Positions 1-10,456 of a stretch of DNA of 22,865 bases are shown here, piece by piece. A program made the position numbers and the translations under genes. Numbering within the stretch: position 1 is the stretch's first letter; the number at the start of each line of letters is the position of its first letter. Source of the stretch: Sporodiniella umbellata (Eukaryota > Mucoromycota > Mucoromycetes > Mucorales > Rhizopodaceae); NCBI GenBank assembly GCA_025677835.1, contig JAIXMR010000178.1, positions 1 to 22,865 of the forward strand. Reading direction: 5' to 3'. Below the pieces are notes generated by a model that did not search any database, was not told where the DNA came from, and worked only from the letters and a program-made list of their open reading frames with translations.

Positions 1-2320
1 TCCCTGTTCAAAGATAAAACTCTTGCAATATCTAAGAGCATCGATAAGAAATACAAAATCTTATAATATTCTCAAATCTCGCCTTCACTACCGAAGAAAT
101 AGATAAAAAGGATTCAAAAGATAAAGTTATACTAACCGTAATATATAGTATGCATGTATAATTAAGTGGTAAATATATAATGTAGGATTAACTCATAATT
201 AAATGATGCCATATATTGGTATTATTGATATGAAACCATAACAGGTAAAAAAAGATAGCAATATATTATCTAGAAATAATTGTAGTAGTTATCTAACAAT
301 AGTCAGAGGGAAAGAGAAACAATCGGAAAAGATCAGAGGCTTAAAAAAACACGGCTAAAGGAGACACTGTGGTATCAAGAGTGTTGATACAAATTGCTAA
401 TAGTTTAAGATTATGGGAAGTTAAAGAATAAACAGTGATTACATAAAAAAAACAATACAAAATAATCTAAAGGTATAAATGAATACTGTCAACATATGAT
501 ATAAATGTAAGGCGAAGGAGTTTTAAGAAGCTGTAACTTCAAGCAAGGAAAAACCAGAAATAAGCAGGCTTGTATTGGCACAACTACGAAAGAAAGCAGT
601 GTGATGTTTAAAAGTTTTAATGAAATTTCAGGACAACAGAACTTTAAAACTAAGCAGATAAATAAGAGAGAGAGAGAAAATATTAAATATAAGAAAAATA
701 GAAAGGAGTAGGCGGACAGCATAAAAGGAAAACTTTTGAGTAATAGTTTACTGGCATTTGTTGTGTAAATTGGTCAAATAGTGTAAGTACTTTTTAATAA
801 AAATAAAAAATGTTTAAAAAACGAAGTTCCAAGGGAAAGGGACGACCGAAGATAGTTCGGTATGAAATGGTAAAAATAGCAATAGTGTTTGAGAAATATT
901 AGTAATAAGCCATTACAAAACACCCCTTAGGAGTATCGATAAGAGATATCCATACTAATGTATGTGTTAATTACAGACTTCGATTCAGACAATTGATAAG
1001 TCCTTGCTGTATTAACGAAGTATCTAAAGATAATTCAGCTATACTCTGAGACAAGAACATTATGATAGGTTCCTAGGTATCAGATTTATAATCGATTCAT
1101 TCATTACATAACTATTTATCGGATATCCAGCCCAATTAGATTAAAATATACAATGTTACAAACTATAGAAGATCTCAATATAGGATTGCCCATTGTGGAT
1201 ATCTTGATCATTGGTTATATAATCAAGCACAGGCAATCTACTCAACCTGAATGATTACCCAGTTTCTCTTCTAGAAAAGTATATAAAGCACTTATATTGT
1301 TATGTTGAATAAAGGACAGAAAATTTTATTATAGTCAGCTAGTCTGATCACTCTTGTTTTTGTTTTATAATTTCTTATTTTTTGTATATCTCATTTGTTA
1401 TTTAATTTCACAGTATGTAGTATATGAATTGGTCAGTTCTTTATGCAATATTTGTTTTGCATACTGATATAGTCTGTTTGCAATCTTATGATTTGATTTT
1501 TGTATGTAATTTGAATATACTATTTGATATCACAATAAAACTCTATTGTTTATACCTTTTTTTTATTTTCATTTCATTTTTTAAACTATCCATATAATTA
1601 TAGTCATGATTTTAAGCTTATCCTATACATTTTAGGTAGAACCACATAAGGTTAACTAAGTATATAAGTAGCTAATAACCCTACTTTGTTTTCGCTAAAG
1701 AACAGTTAGATAATGTTACGACAGTTTTTCTTTTCATTTCTTTCTTAAATTATGTGTGGATACCACATTTTGTAGTTAAAAAATTTCATGCACACTTTAG
1801 TGTTAGATATAAAGCTCAATTGTTTTTCTTTAGTATATGTGTTTATCTTAAAAAAAAACCAGTAATATTTATAAAGTGAGATAATATTTTAAATGGGAAT
1901 ATGTATTGAATTTTAGCTAAAATGTGATTCTTTATTCTTTAAACTAAAAAAGCTATGTGTCTAAAAGTTAAATACTGCAGATAAAACTGCAAGTGAACGA
2001 GGTGTATATATTTAATACAGATAATTCTAAAAAACACTCACAAAGATACAGGCTTTAATAAAATTTTAAGTATCTTTAGTTTACGTCGGTCAATAACTTA
2101 GTGAAAGCAATAAATAGTATTTAATAGTAATTTCCTTAAAAACGCACGTATTCCAATTTTAAAGTTTAGAGGAAACTTTTTTATGACTTCTAAGTAAAAA
2201 TAACATCTTAAAAGCGTATAGTGTTTAGTCTTAGCTTTTGAGAAAAAAGAAGAAAATGTACTGGTAAAAATGCCTATAAAGGAAAAAAACACAAAAGGTC
2301 GCGTTTGCCGTTTAATGAGT

Positions 2321-2356
2321 GCTTCCCTCTGCGCTTTCTACATTAGAAAGGGAAGC
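2321..2356. repeat. Imperfect hairpin in the gene-poor region
   Basis: Arms gcttcc (2321-2326) and ggaagc (2351-2356) pair, as do ctttct (2334-2339) and agaaag (2345-2350). A 5-nt loop separates the inner arms and a 7-nt bulge lies on the left side only. The stem and the DNA before it (gtcgcgtttgccg) are noticeably richer in G+C than the surroundings. Whether it is transcribed cannot be told from sequence. Confidence 0.5.
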
Positions 2357-2886
2357 TACAATAACTCCTAATAATGTCTACGGGATGTGAGTGATTACTA
2401 TATTTTAAGCTCATCTCATGATAAAGTTGTAACATAAATGAAAATCCAATCAATTATCAAATGAATAGCATATAATTCAAGAGTCAACTTACCTTTTATT
2501 TATCTTTCATTTTGCTCTTTAAATTTAAGATATTTTTGCAGAAGGCACCAATATATCAAAAATATGCTTACATACGAGAGATGTCCCTGGTTTAAAAAGG
2601 TAATAAGAATGCCTAGGTTCCCTTTTTTTTTCTCAGTATTATGTTTAGTTTGTTTCTAATAGTTATCAAGTCACTACAAAATGCTCAGTTTCTTGTTTCT
2701 TCTTAGATTGTTCTCATCTCTTAAACTAAGATATTCTGTGAAATCGCCCTTGAGAAACGATCCAAATCCTTTTCAATTACATTTTTTTATAATGCTAACT
2801 AGGTTTATTTCTTTCATACTATTTCTTATTCTAAACCTCAAGCATTAAGTCGTTAAAAAAAATTACTGCGTGCTTTTTTATTAATG

Positions 2887-2903
2887 TTTTTTTTTTAAAA
2901 AAA
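2887..2903. repeat. T10-A7 palindromic tract
   Basis: A run of ten T followed directly by seven A. It is the leftmost member of the T-run/A-run family in this window. Its flanks are g and t rather than c and g. Confidence 0.7.
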
Positions 2904-3426
2904 TATTATCGGAATACACATCCACCTTTGAAAAAGTAATAGAATGAGATATTTCGAAACAATAATAAACTAATTCAATATAAAAATTTAAGAAAATAAA
3001 AACATCTAAAAACCTTTTATAAATTAACAAAACTAATATGCAAAGAATACAATTATATCTAAAAACCAATTGAAAATACCAAAAAAATATGGTAAGTTAC
3101 AATATTACTCCTTATATTTGAGATTCGATACATATCTTAAATGTGTTGTTTTTTAGATTCTTCGCTTTTAAAAATTTTGAGACGTCTCTTTATAGTCCCA
3201 ATCAGCTTTTTTTTTTAAAGAAAAAAATTATATTCTAGTGATTTTTACTGTTATAATCGATAAAATATCAAACCAGCAAAGTATTAGCCGCTTTCAATAT
3301 GCCAACATAATGTTTGAAAAAAAAAACAAGTAATTCTGCACAGCTTTTTATATTAATAAAGCTATTTTTTTTTTTTGCTTTATTTGCTTTCTCTCATTTC
3401 AAAGTTTTTTTAAGTTTTTATTCAAC

Positions 3427-3444
3427 TTTTTTTTTTAAAAAAAA
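3427..3444. repeat. T10-A8 palindromic tract
   Basis: Ten T followed directly by eight A, flanked by c on both sides. A near relative, T10-AAA-G-A7, lies at 3207-3227. Confidence 0.7.
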
Positions 3445-3739
3445 CTAAATAGAACCTCAATTACTTCCTATTTACTTTTGTTACATATAAAAAACAATAA
3501 AAACAAACCTGCATATCAATAGCAGTGTCATGTAATAACAGATCAATTTATAGCTCAAAAGCATTTTTATGAGCCTATTTTATATGCAGAGTTAGTTGAG
3601 GAATTTTTTCAAGGGACTTTTGGTTATTATAGAAAGTTTAAAGACAATCGTTTTGATTTTTGCTAGAGGAATAGAATTTTTGTAGGAGGCTGCTTTTTTT
3701 TAACAGTTGTGTTATGAAATTTTACAGCTCCTATGTTTT

Positions 3740-3759
3740 CTTTTTTTTTAAAAAAAAAG
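3740..3759. repeat. C-T9-A9-G perfect palindrome
   Basis: Nine T followed by nine A with c before and g after, a perfect 20-bp palindrome. It is the most regular member of the family. Confidence 0.75.
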
Positions 3760-4935
3760 TTTAATTCGTAAATCGATTTTTTGTCAAACAATCAAATTAA
3801 TACACGTCAAAACTCTAGCAGAGTTTTTGGCTTTAATCTGAAATATATGTATGCTTATCAGAGCACAAAGCTATATGAAGAAAAGCAGGCTTCGCGTAGA
3901 TATAACATTGCTTAGAGTAGGCTGCTCAAAAAGCTAGATAAGCCTAATTCTTTTCTTTTTATATCATATCTTATAGCAACAGACACTGTCACCATATCTT
4001 ATGCTCTAACGTTTAAAAAAAAAAAGAGAAGTTTTTGAGTATACAGTATCAAATAAAGCATATACTTAAATAAAGTAAAGTCTTTCTGAATTTGTTAGCT
4101 CAGTTGTAACACAACACCGCCTCGGAACATTATAGGAAACTCCTTTAGGAAACGGACCTTTTTTCCTGACATGTTTACTAAATATGGTACTTTTTGTAAC
4201 ATCATATGATGGGGAAAACATGTCAATTGTGCAGGACACTCTTGGGTAGCTTTTCTCGTGTTATCTAAAAGTTGTTAAACGGTGTACAACATCTTATCAA
4301 GAATAACTTTCTATATTTGGTTTGCAGACGTACCCAATATTAATACCAACGAAATTTCTTAGAGCTTAATTAGGGAATTTTTTTTGTAGTGCTTAATATC
4401 CACCAGCATCGCTGTTCACAAACATAAGTTGTAAATAGACAATACGTGCTTTGAAGTCGCAAATAATACAAGAATTCGTAATAAAACGCCAATCAGGTAA
4501 ATTTAAATACTGTGGTAATATAGGATTTCTTTTGAGATTCGGCTATTCACGGAGTTATTGTATTTACTTAAGGGTTCCATGAGTGGGTGTTGTCTTACCA
4601 ACGAAAAAGAATTGAGGGTATATTAAAGTTGTACGGTTCTAAAAAGCGGCATCAAGTATTTGCGTTGCTTTAGAACTGAAGGATACTCTACAGTATAAAT
4701 TAGATAAATTGAATAGATGGCATAGTTTGTTACCTACCTGCGTTTTCATGATTTTGATCTTAGAATGCCATGTAAAACTGTCATTTAATCAAAAAATAGT
4801 GCACAAATCGACGTCTCTTGAGTGTTACTAGTCCAGACAATTTTCTTCTAAAAGGCTTTCTACAGAACTTTAAGAATCTTTGAGGGTTAAGGGATGATGG
4901 TACCAGTGTACTACCTGTATACTAGACATTAAAAA

Positions 4936-4945
4936 GTATATAAAG
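4936..4945 (+). promoter_or_regulatory. TATA box of the secreted cysteine-rich gene
   Basis: The sequence gtatataaag lies about 60 nt before the ATG at 5004, followed by an A-rich leader. Spacing and sequence fit a strong core promoter with transcription starting near 4965-4975. The same ten bases occur at 1279-1288. Confidence 0.65.
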
Positions 4946-5003
4946 AGTCCAATCTTATCACAAACAAAAAAAAAAAGCAATACTAATAACAAAAAACATT
5001 AAT

Positions 5004-5375
5004 ATGAAGTTCTTGGTTCTCTTATCTGTCTGCCTCTGCTTGGTTCAATTCGTCTATTCTTATAAAGTTGGACATCCTTTGTTGAATCATTTGGAAACTA
5101 TGAGTGCTTCTAACTATGCTATTCAACCCCAAGGTTGTCAAGATGTCTGCTGTAATAACTTCAAGACCTGCTGTAAAGCTCAAGGTGGCGATTACAAAGC
5201 CAACTTGTGTCTCTGTTGTTATGATGACAAGTGTGGCGGTAGCCCTTGTATCAACGATGGAATTGGTGAGTGCTGCAGAAAGGTTTTGAATCTCCCTAAG
5301 TCTTGGGTTTCTGTTGCTTGGCAAATCGCTAAGATTGAAGCTTGTGTTTTTGCACCCAAAAAGTTTGGATGTTAG
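5004..5375 (+). CDS. Small secreted cysteine-rich protein, 123 aa
   Basis: A single uninterrupted exon. Residues 1-19 form a clear signal peptide (MKFLVLLSVC start, hydrophobic core, cleavage probably after VYS). The mature part has 14 cysteines, at 45, 49, 50, 56, 57, 69, 71, 72, 77, 82, 90, 91, 114 and 123. Four CC pairs are among them, and the count would allow seven disulfides. The spacing is not the eight-Cys hydrophobin pattern, and I recognise no named family. The C-terminal third (KVLNLPKSWVSVAWQIAK) is amphipathic. Exported, disulfide-stabilised proteins of this size in fungi include structural, defensive and effector proteins; which applies here is unknown. The gene has a strong TATA box, an A-rich leader, many pyrimidine-ending codons suggesting good expression, and an AATAAA 73 nt after the stop. 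It is the only intronless gene in the window and sits alone in gene-poor DNA. Confidence 0.85.
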   Translation: MKFLVLLSVCLCLVQFVYSYKVGHPLLNHLETMSASNYAIQPQGCQDVCCNNFKTCCKAQGGDYKANLCLCCYDDKCGGSPCINDGIGECCRKVLNLPKSWVSVAWQIAKIEACVFAPKKFGC

Positions 5376-5447
5376 TTTTATTGATTTATCAAGCTTCTTT
5401 CTGACTTAGACAACCATAAAATGTTGCTTTATGTAATCTAGTAGCTC

Positions 5448-5486
5448 AATAAAATACCTATTTTGATTTTCTTAAAAAAAAAAAAA
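5448..5486 (+). terminator. Poly(A) signal followed by a genomic A13 tract
   Basis: AATAAA lies at 5448-5453 and a run of thirteen A at 5474-5486. The A run therefore begins 20 nt after the signal, just where mRNA cleavage would be expected. It may be a chance A run in AT-rich DNA or a copied poly(A) tail. Confidence 0.6.
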
Positions 5487-5530
5487 ACGTTTCTATGTAC
5501 ACTTTTAAAATATATAACTACTTAAACTTT

Positions 5531-5549
5531 CTTTTTTTTAAAAAAAAAG
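5531..5549. repeat. C-T8-A9-G palindromic tract
   Basis: Eight T then nine A between c and g, 45 nt beyond the A13 tract that follows the secreted-protein gene. Confidence 0.7.
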
Positions 5550-5726
5550 CCAGAGATTTAGTTAAAGTATTAGGAGACAACATTTTTGTATACACAATTT
5601 ACTTAGCATTTTTAATTCTATTTGTTAGCACATATATGGGCAGAGTCTATATATTAGCAAGTTAGGACATAAGAAATTTAGTGAAATTAAATTAGTAAAG
5701 AGAAAGTCTTACTTAAGACAAGAGTT

Positions 5727-5745
5727 CTTTTTTTTAAAAAAAAAG
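5727..5745. repeat. C-T8-A9-G palindromic tract
   Basis: Eight T then nine A between c and g. It has the same core as the tract 196 nt upstream, but the flanking sequence beyond the c and g is unrelated, so this is not a simple longer duplication. Confidence 0.7.
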
Positions 5746-8519
5746 TGAGTCTAATTTTGTTCTCCATCAGATTTGGCTTTTTGCATTTTAATCAAGATAT
5801 TTTTAAATAAACAGTTAAATTAAGGCGATATGCAGAAAGATGATCGATTACTGTAATTCTTAAAGCCAAAAGTATAACTTTCTATACATATATCTGTTCA
5901 CAAACCAAATGCTAGCTAAAATAAAATTCTATGAGAACTTAGAATAGGTTTATCCCTAATAGTAAAATTCAGTGCAAAATACATTTTTATTTACTTGCTC
6001 TTTTTAATTTCTTTTTTGCTTAGTACAAGTGAATTATACTATCCATTAAAGTGTTTATTTGAAAACAAACCTTTACTAGTAAAACATGCTAGATAAAATA
6101 CTGCAAGCTTTTCAATTTGCTGTGTAGCTTTGAAAAACATAATAGTAGATGTCTCATCACTTGATGAAGAGTTTTGCTACAAATAAAGCGTGTTTTATCA
6201 GTATTTTTTGTGTATTATATATCGGTCAACTTACGGTTGATTTGAATTCAAGTATTACTGCGATTTTTGTTAGTATTGTTTTGAAAAGCTTACTTGTTTC
6301 ACGTTCAATAAGTAGAAATAGACAAGTCTGTTGTACAGCATCTGTAGAAGTATTGATAGTAGCATATATAAAGTAAATGCGTAGGACAAATATAGGAGTA
6401 CTTTTCTAGAAGCACATGCATAGTTAGATGTTTACAAAGTGTAAGGTAACTATTTTTGAATATCAGACGTAAGCAAGACACCATGCTCTACTTGTGAGGC
6501 TAGACAAAAGGAAGCCGCAGTTTAACTTTATCCCAAACAGCGTAAAAACAAAATTAAATATGCGGCTTTTCTGCTCTCATTATCAATGGAATGAATGAAA
6601 GTCTGGCGAAGCTCCCTTCGAAAAGTTTTTGATTGAAACAAATATTTAAGTGTACTAAGATACAATTGCTCAAAAATTTAGATCCGCCGGTTTTTTTCAC
6701 GTTAAAGAACCTTGGGAAAGCTAGCTTGATACAAAAAATAAACATACATCTCAACTTTAAAGCAAAAAACAGTTGCACAACTTCTAATTCACACTTCAAT
6801 ATATCGAACCAGTCGGGACAAAAGCACTCCAACAAAATCGATTAATGAAGTCTATTTTATTTAGAAATATATCTTTTTGAAGAGGTTAGATGAGAGCACT
6901 ATTATACAAAAGATAATGTTTTTGTTTCGCATTTTCATCTGAGTGTAGTTGGTGCTACACAGTTATATGAGGGTTGAACAAAGAAGCCAAAACTGTCTAC
7001 GCGCTATCAGACTTATTGTTTCCCGAAACAGATGAACCAATAGAATATTTTTTGGCCAGTGGGTTTTGCTGATTACCAAAAGAAGATACGGAATGACCAC
7101 AAAACAGTATTTTTTTGTGGAGCTGTTCATGTGGTGATTGCTTCGGAGTTTTTTAATGAAAGATAGCGCGTCATCCTTGAGTACTCGGCACAAATTTACT
7201 TACTATAGATTCAGTTTGGTAGAAACATATTTACTGAGATCTTCTAAAACTCAAGGGCAATTTTGTCGTTTCCGTTTGTTTGTGTTAACTAAAAATATTA
7301 TTTGAAGCAGACCTATTCACTATTTTGAAGTATTTACGAAAAAAGCCTTCACGTAACATTTTTTAGAATCTATATGTTGTTTAACAAGCTACCTTGCAAT
7401 TTTTTTTTACAAGCTATATATAATTCTTCGGGAGCAAGACAGAAAAGGCTTTGGAAAAGCGCTTTACATGCTGCTCCATCGAAACGAAAGCTCCTGTCTA
7501 TCAAAAGTTTTAAAAAATTGATTGTGGTATGAACAAAAAAAATTTGATGACCAGCAAAAATACAACTACTGAGACGCGCTTTAATGACTCACTTGAGTCA
7601 TAATATATATACCTCTCTCCAAAGACTAAAATAGGCGGACGAAAAGTCAATATATAAGCAATCAAAGAAAGGCAGTAGTTCTTTGATGAAAAAGCAAAAG
7701 AGATATATCTATAGGGTAAAAATTCAAGGTCAATACTGTTTAGAAAAGAATGACACTTTAACTAATCTACGAAGTCGGTGCTGCTGTATTGCTATAAACA
7801 AGATAAGTTTAAAAGCTGTTATAAAACCGGATTAAAGTATGTTGATTACAGACTTCTGATAATAAATTTGCTCATTTCATCTTACTAGTTGCTGGTACAT
7901 TCTTTGATTTTACTAAGCATTGTAACAAACCTTGCAACAAAGTTGAATATAAAATTTAAAAGCAATAGCAAAAATACAACAATAAGCAATGACATTATAA
8001 CGCTTTGAATGGAGTTCCGTGAAAGCTTTTTGTTTTATTTTTTAAGCAAGGATTGAACTATCACTGAGGGTTAATTTCAATTTGTATTTATTACATTGTT
8101 TTATCCGTATTAAATTTAGCTCGCTTAAAATATATTCATCGTTATTTTACGGGAATTATTTACTACAAACTCAAAAAGAATTTTCCTGTGCTATAGATAA
8201 CTTCACTCTATTGTTGTTTCTCTATAATTGAACTTGAAGACAAGGATCTAGGGATTAGCAAGTAATAGCTAGGCTTGCTACCTTTTCAGTTTTCAAGAAA
8301 GATAAACCAAAAGCAAGACGATAAAAAATCAGCTCAAGAGTTAATGAGTTAGATACAATACGACTTTAATTTGATAGTATCAGTTGGATCTTTATGTCAC
8401 AGTTTTTTGAATATTTTATAAACAGTTATCTTGTCATTATGATTAAAATGTTTTTAGCGAAAAGTTTTCATAGTTATGAGAGCATCTTAAAGAAATTTAA
8501 GGAGTTCATTATGCCAAAA

Positions 8520-8545
8520 CTTTTTTTTTTTTTAAAAAAAAAAAG
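8520..8545. repeat. C-T13-A11-G palindromic tract
   Basis: Thirteen T then eleven A between c and g, one of the two longest members of the family. It falls inside an 82-codon open frame (8394-8642), where it would encode phenylalanine and lysine runs; this argues against that frame being a gene. Confidence 0.75.
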
Positions 8546-8729
8546 AATAACGAAAAACATCATCTGTTACATGCAGCGAAGTTCCCAAATGTTAATAATT
8601 TCTTTTTACAAAGTAACACATTGGAGTATTGTTGGTGCCTGAAATTTCAGAAAAGTATTGTATGAGCTGTACAGCACTGCAGGCTGCCCACATTATTTTG
8701 TTTACTAAATCAACTCCTTACCAAAATCG

Positions 8730-8762
8730 AATCCAAAAAAAAAAAGAGGCTGCTTTTGCCTC
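8730..8762 (-). terminator. Hairpin plus T run downstream of the TPR gene
   Basis: On the minus strand, arms gaggc and gcctc (8758-8762 and 8746-8750) with a 7-nt loop are followed by eleven T. It lies about 90 nt after the stop of the Mgr3-like gene, in the same direction. It has the form of a bacterial intrinsic terminator, but in a fungal genome it may simply be a 3'-UTR stem or a pause site. Confidence 0.35.
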
Positions 8763-8850
8763 GTAAAACAACAATTGAAATAACCAATCGAGTTATTTGT
8801 CCGGTTGTTTAATATTGTTGGGATTGTCTAATAGATTTTATGCATGCAAC

Positions 8851-10236
8851 TCAAGCTTGTTTTTCAGATTTTATACGTTTAATTGCGCGATTTGCTTCTT
8901 TTACGCATTCGTAATGACTGGAATCATTTCCAATTTTACGAGCGTTTTCATAAAACCGAATGGCTTTAGCTTTTTCATTTGTTTGCTAAATAACAAATTT
9001 TAGCCCTTCTATTTTTTATAACTCTATAGGGTTGTTTGGAAATCAAGCCTACCTCAAATAACATCCCCATATTGAACAGTAGGATTCCACAGGTCTGAGC
9101 ACAGAGTTCATCTTTGTTTTTTTTTGCAATATCCAAACCTTTTTGCCCCCATCGTTTGGCTTCTTCAAACTGGCCAATACTTGAATGTGATTCAGTTAAG
9201 TTATTCATAATGACTGCTGACTGACAGGAGTTAATATCACTTAGTGCAAGTGCATGTGTATAAAGATGTATAGCCAGACTACATGACTAATTAGCTATCT
9301 TAGTTGCCTGTTGTACACTTTGTAACGGTCTTACTTTGGTTCACCCTTAGATGCATAGAAGGCACCAAAAGCTTCTAAAGCAGCACTAACCTCGACTTTT
9401 GTTAACCAAATAGGTATAAATTCCTCTTTGAAAACCAGACGATTGGTATCATCATATTCTGATATAGGTTTGGAAGACACTTTCAACATATGATTCACTG
9501 ACCATTCATACCATTTCTCTGCTTCTTTATCTAGGCTTAATGCGACCGCAATATCTCCCAGCTTTTGAGCTATCCCAACCACTTTTTTTTGCTCAGAAGT
9601 TGACATTTTACTAAGTTCAACTTGAAAAATTTCTTCGTCTGCTGTAGTTTTTACACCATTGTTTTCCAGGCCCAAAATGTATCTTAGAGCGGTAGTTAGA
9701 GTTTTTCTAGCATCTGAAAGTTTTCCCATACGCTCTTGTAGAGTTCCTAATTGAATTATTATCCCGGTCAGAGGAGCGCCGTCTTTCTCCATTTCTGACG
9801 CTTCAAGTGCCTGAGTGATAGATTCATTAAAATATTGGATCGCCAAGTTGAGGTCTTTTCCTTGCTGGTAATAGAGAGCTTTTCTTAGTGGACGCCTTAC
9901 GTTAGCAGGATACTGCTGAGTTTTAGAGAAGTGCTGATAAGCACCAATCCCAACGCACGCTATCCCGAAACCAATAAATGCTGCAGATAAAGGGTGTTGT
10001 CGAATCAGTGGTACACGCGTCTGAAAGCATCTTTTTTGCGTCGTGGTTCTGTGACTATAGGTTAAAGGCTTGATGAAAGGATTTACTGATTGGAAACTCG
10101 TTGAACGAAAAAATCCTGAACCAGCAAATCTATGCAAATTCATGTAGAAAAATAAATCTTGAGTTTGGATTAGCCTAAATGAAAATTTTAACGAACTGTA
10201 GCTACATTCACTCCGACTAATCAAAGTGCAGCTCAC
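8851..10236 (-). CDS. MGR3: Mgr3-like mitochondrial inner-membrane TPR protein, 420 aa
   Basis: Three exons on the minus strand: 10236-9335, 9278-9053 and 8985-8851. The introns are 56 bp (GTAAGA...GTAG) and 67 bp (GTAGGC...TTAG), with matching phases. The N-terminus is rich in Arg, Ser and aromatic residues and free of acids, like a mitochondrial presequence. A single membrane segment follows at about 84-100 (SAAFIGFGIACVGIGAYQ). The rest is helical with TPR-like repeats, for example AIQYFNESITQALEAS, SIGQFEEAKRWGQKGLDIA and KAKAIRFYENARKIG. This layout fits Mgr3, which in yeast works with Mgr1 as a substrate adaptor of the i-AAA protease Yme1. The family call rests on architecture and TPR style, so another mitochondrial TPR protein is possible. 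A second in-frame ATG at codon 32 (10143) begins a more typical presequence and may be the real start. The exon 1/2 junction reads GEP-N-LAIHLY. Confidence 0.75.
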
Positions 10237-10456
10237 AATAGCTTCCTAATAACTGCTATTAAAAGCGATTTACTTCTATATGCCTTAGGAAGCTTTTTCC
10301 AAAAAAAAAAAAGGAAGTTTGCTCACTTCAAAAAGATGCCTGAGTATAGTTGTGATATAAAAAGTAGATGGTCTTAGTATGTGTGACTGTATTTTAAGTA
10401 TCATCGATATGCCTTTTAGAAGTTTTTTCTATCCACAACTCATAAAAGCATATTAA
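10237..10456. promoter_or_regulatory. Short divergent intergenic region (bidirectional promoter)
   Basis: About 220 bp separate the ATG of the Mgr3-like gene (-) from the proposed first ATG of the SUMO protease (+), so both promoters must lie here or overlap the first exons. A twelve-base A run sits at 10302-10313. No clear TATA box is seen for either side. Confidence 0.5.

Larger units (their letters stand above)
1..4935. other. Long AT-rich stretch without a recognisable gene
   Basis: About 4.9 kb in which I find no reading frame that resembles a protein and no chain of exons with matching splice phases. The longest open frames are under 80 codons and are low-complexity hydrophobic or lysine/asparagine-rich, as expected by chance in AT-rich DNA. 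What it does hold: a TATA-like box with a downstream AATAAA (1279-1539), an imperfect hairpin (2321-2356), several T-run/A-run palindromes (near 2887, 3427 and 3740), and the promoter of the secreted protein at the right end. No transposase or reverse transcriptase motifs were seen. Confidence 0.6.
5487..8745. other. AT-rich intergenic stretch, no convincing gene
   Basis: About 3.3 kb between the secreted-protein gene and the 3' end of the TPR gene. Open frames of 70-93 codons occur at 6149-6376 (+), 6554-6835 (-), 6963-7193 (-) and 8394-8642 (+). None shows domain-like sequence, and some overlap open frames on the other strand. Three more T-run/A-run palindromes lie here. I see no tRNA, transposon ends or long direct repeats. 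Confidence 0.55.

Noticed and set aside
4097..4160. tRNA box-A-like sequence (tagctcagttg) followed by caccgcctcgg
   Set aside because: There is no box B (GGTTCGANTCC) at the proper distance and no acceptor-stem pairing. At most it is a degenerate tRNA-like or SINE-like fragment.
4636..4677. Inverted repeat gttctaaa ... tttagaac
   Set aside because: Eight-base AT-rich arms with a loop of more than 20 nt are common in DNA of this composition.
6963..7193. 76-codon minus-strand frame; the plus strand of this segment also looked vaguely like a transposase relic
   Set aside because: Plus-strand similarity needed several frame changes and matched no catalytic motif. It is not enough to call a mobile element.
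8394..8642. 82-codon plus-strand frame
   Set aside because: It runs through the C-T13-A11-G palindrome, giving Phe and Lys homopolymers, and has no domain-like content.
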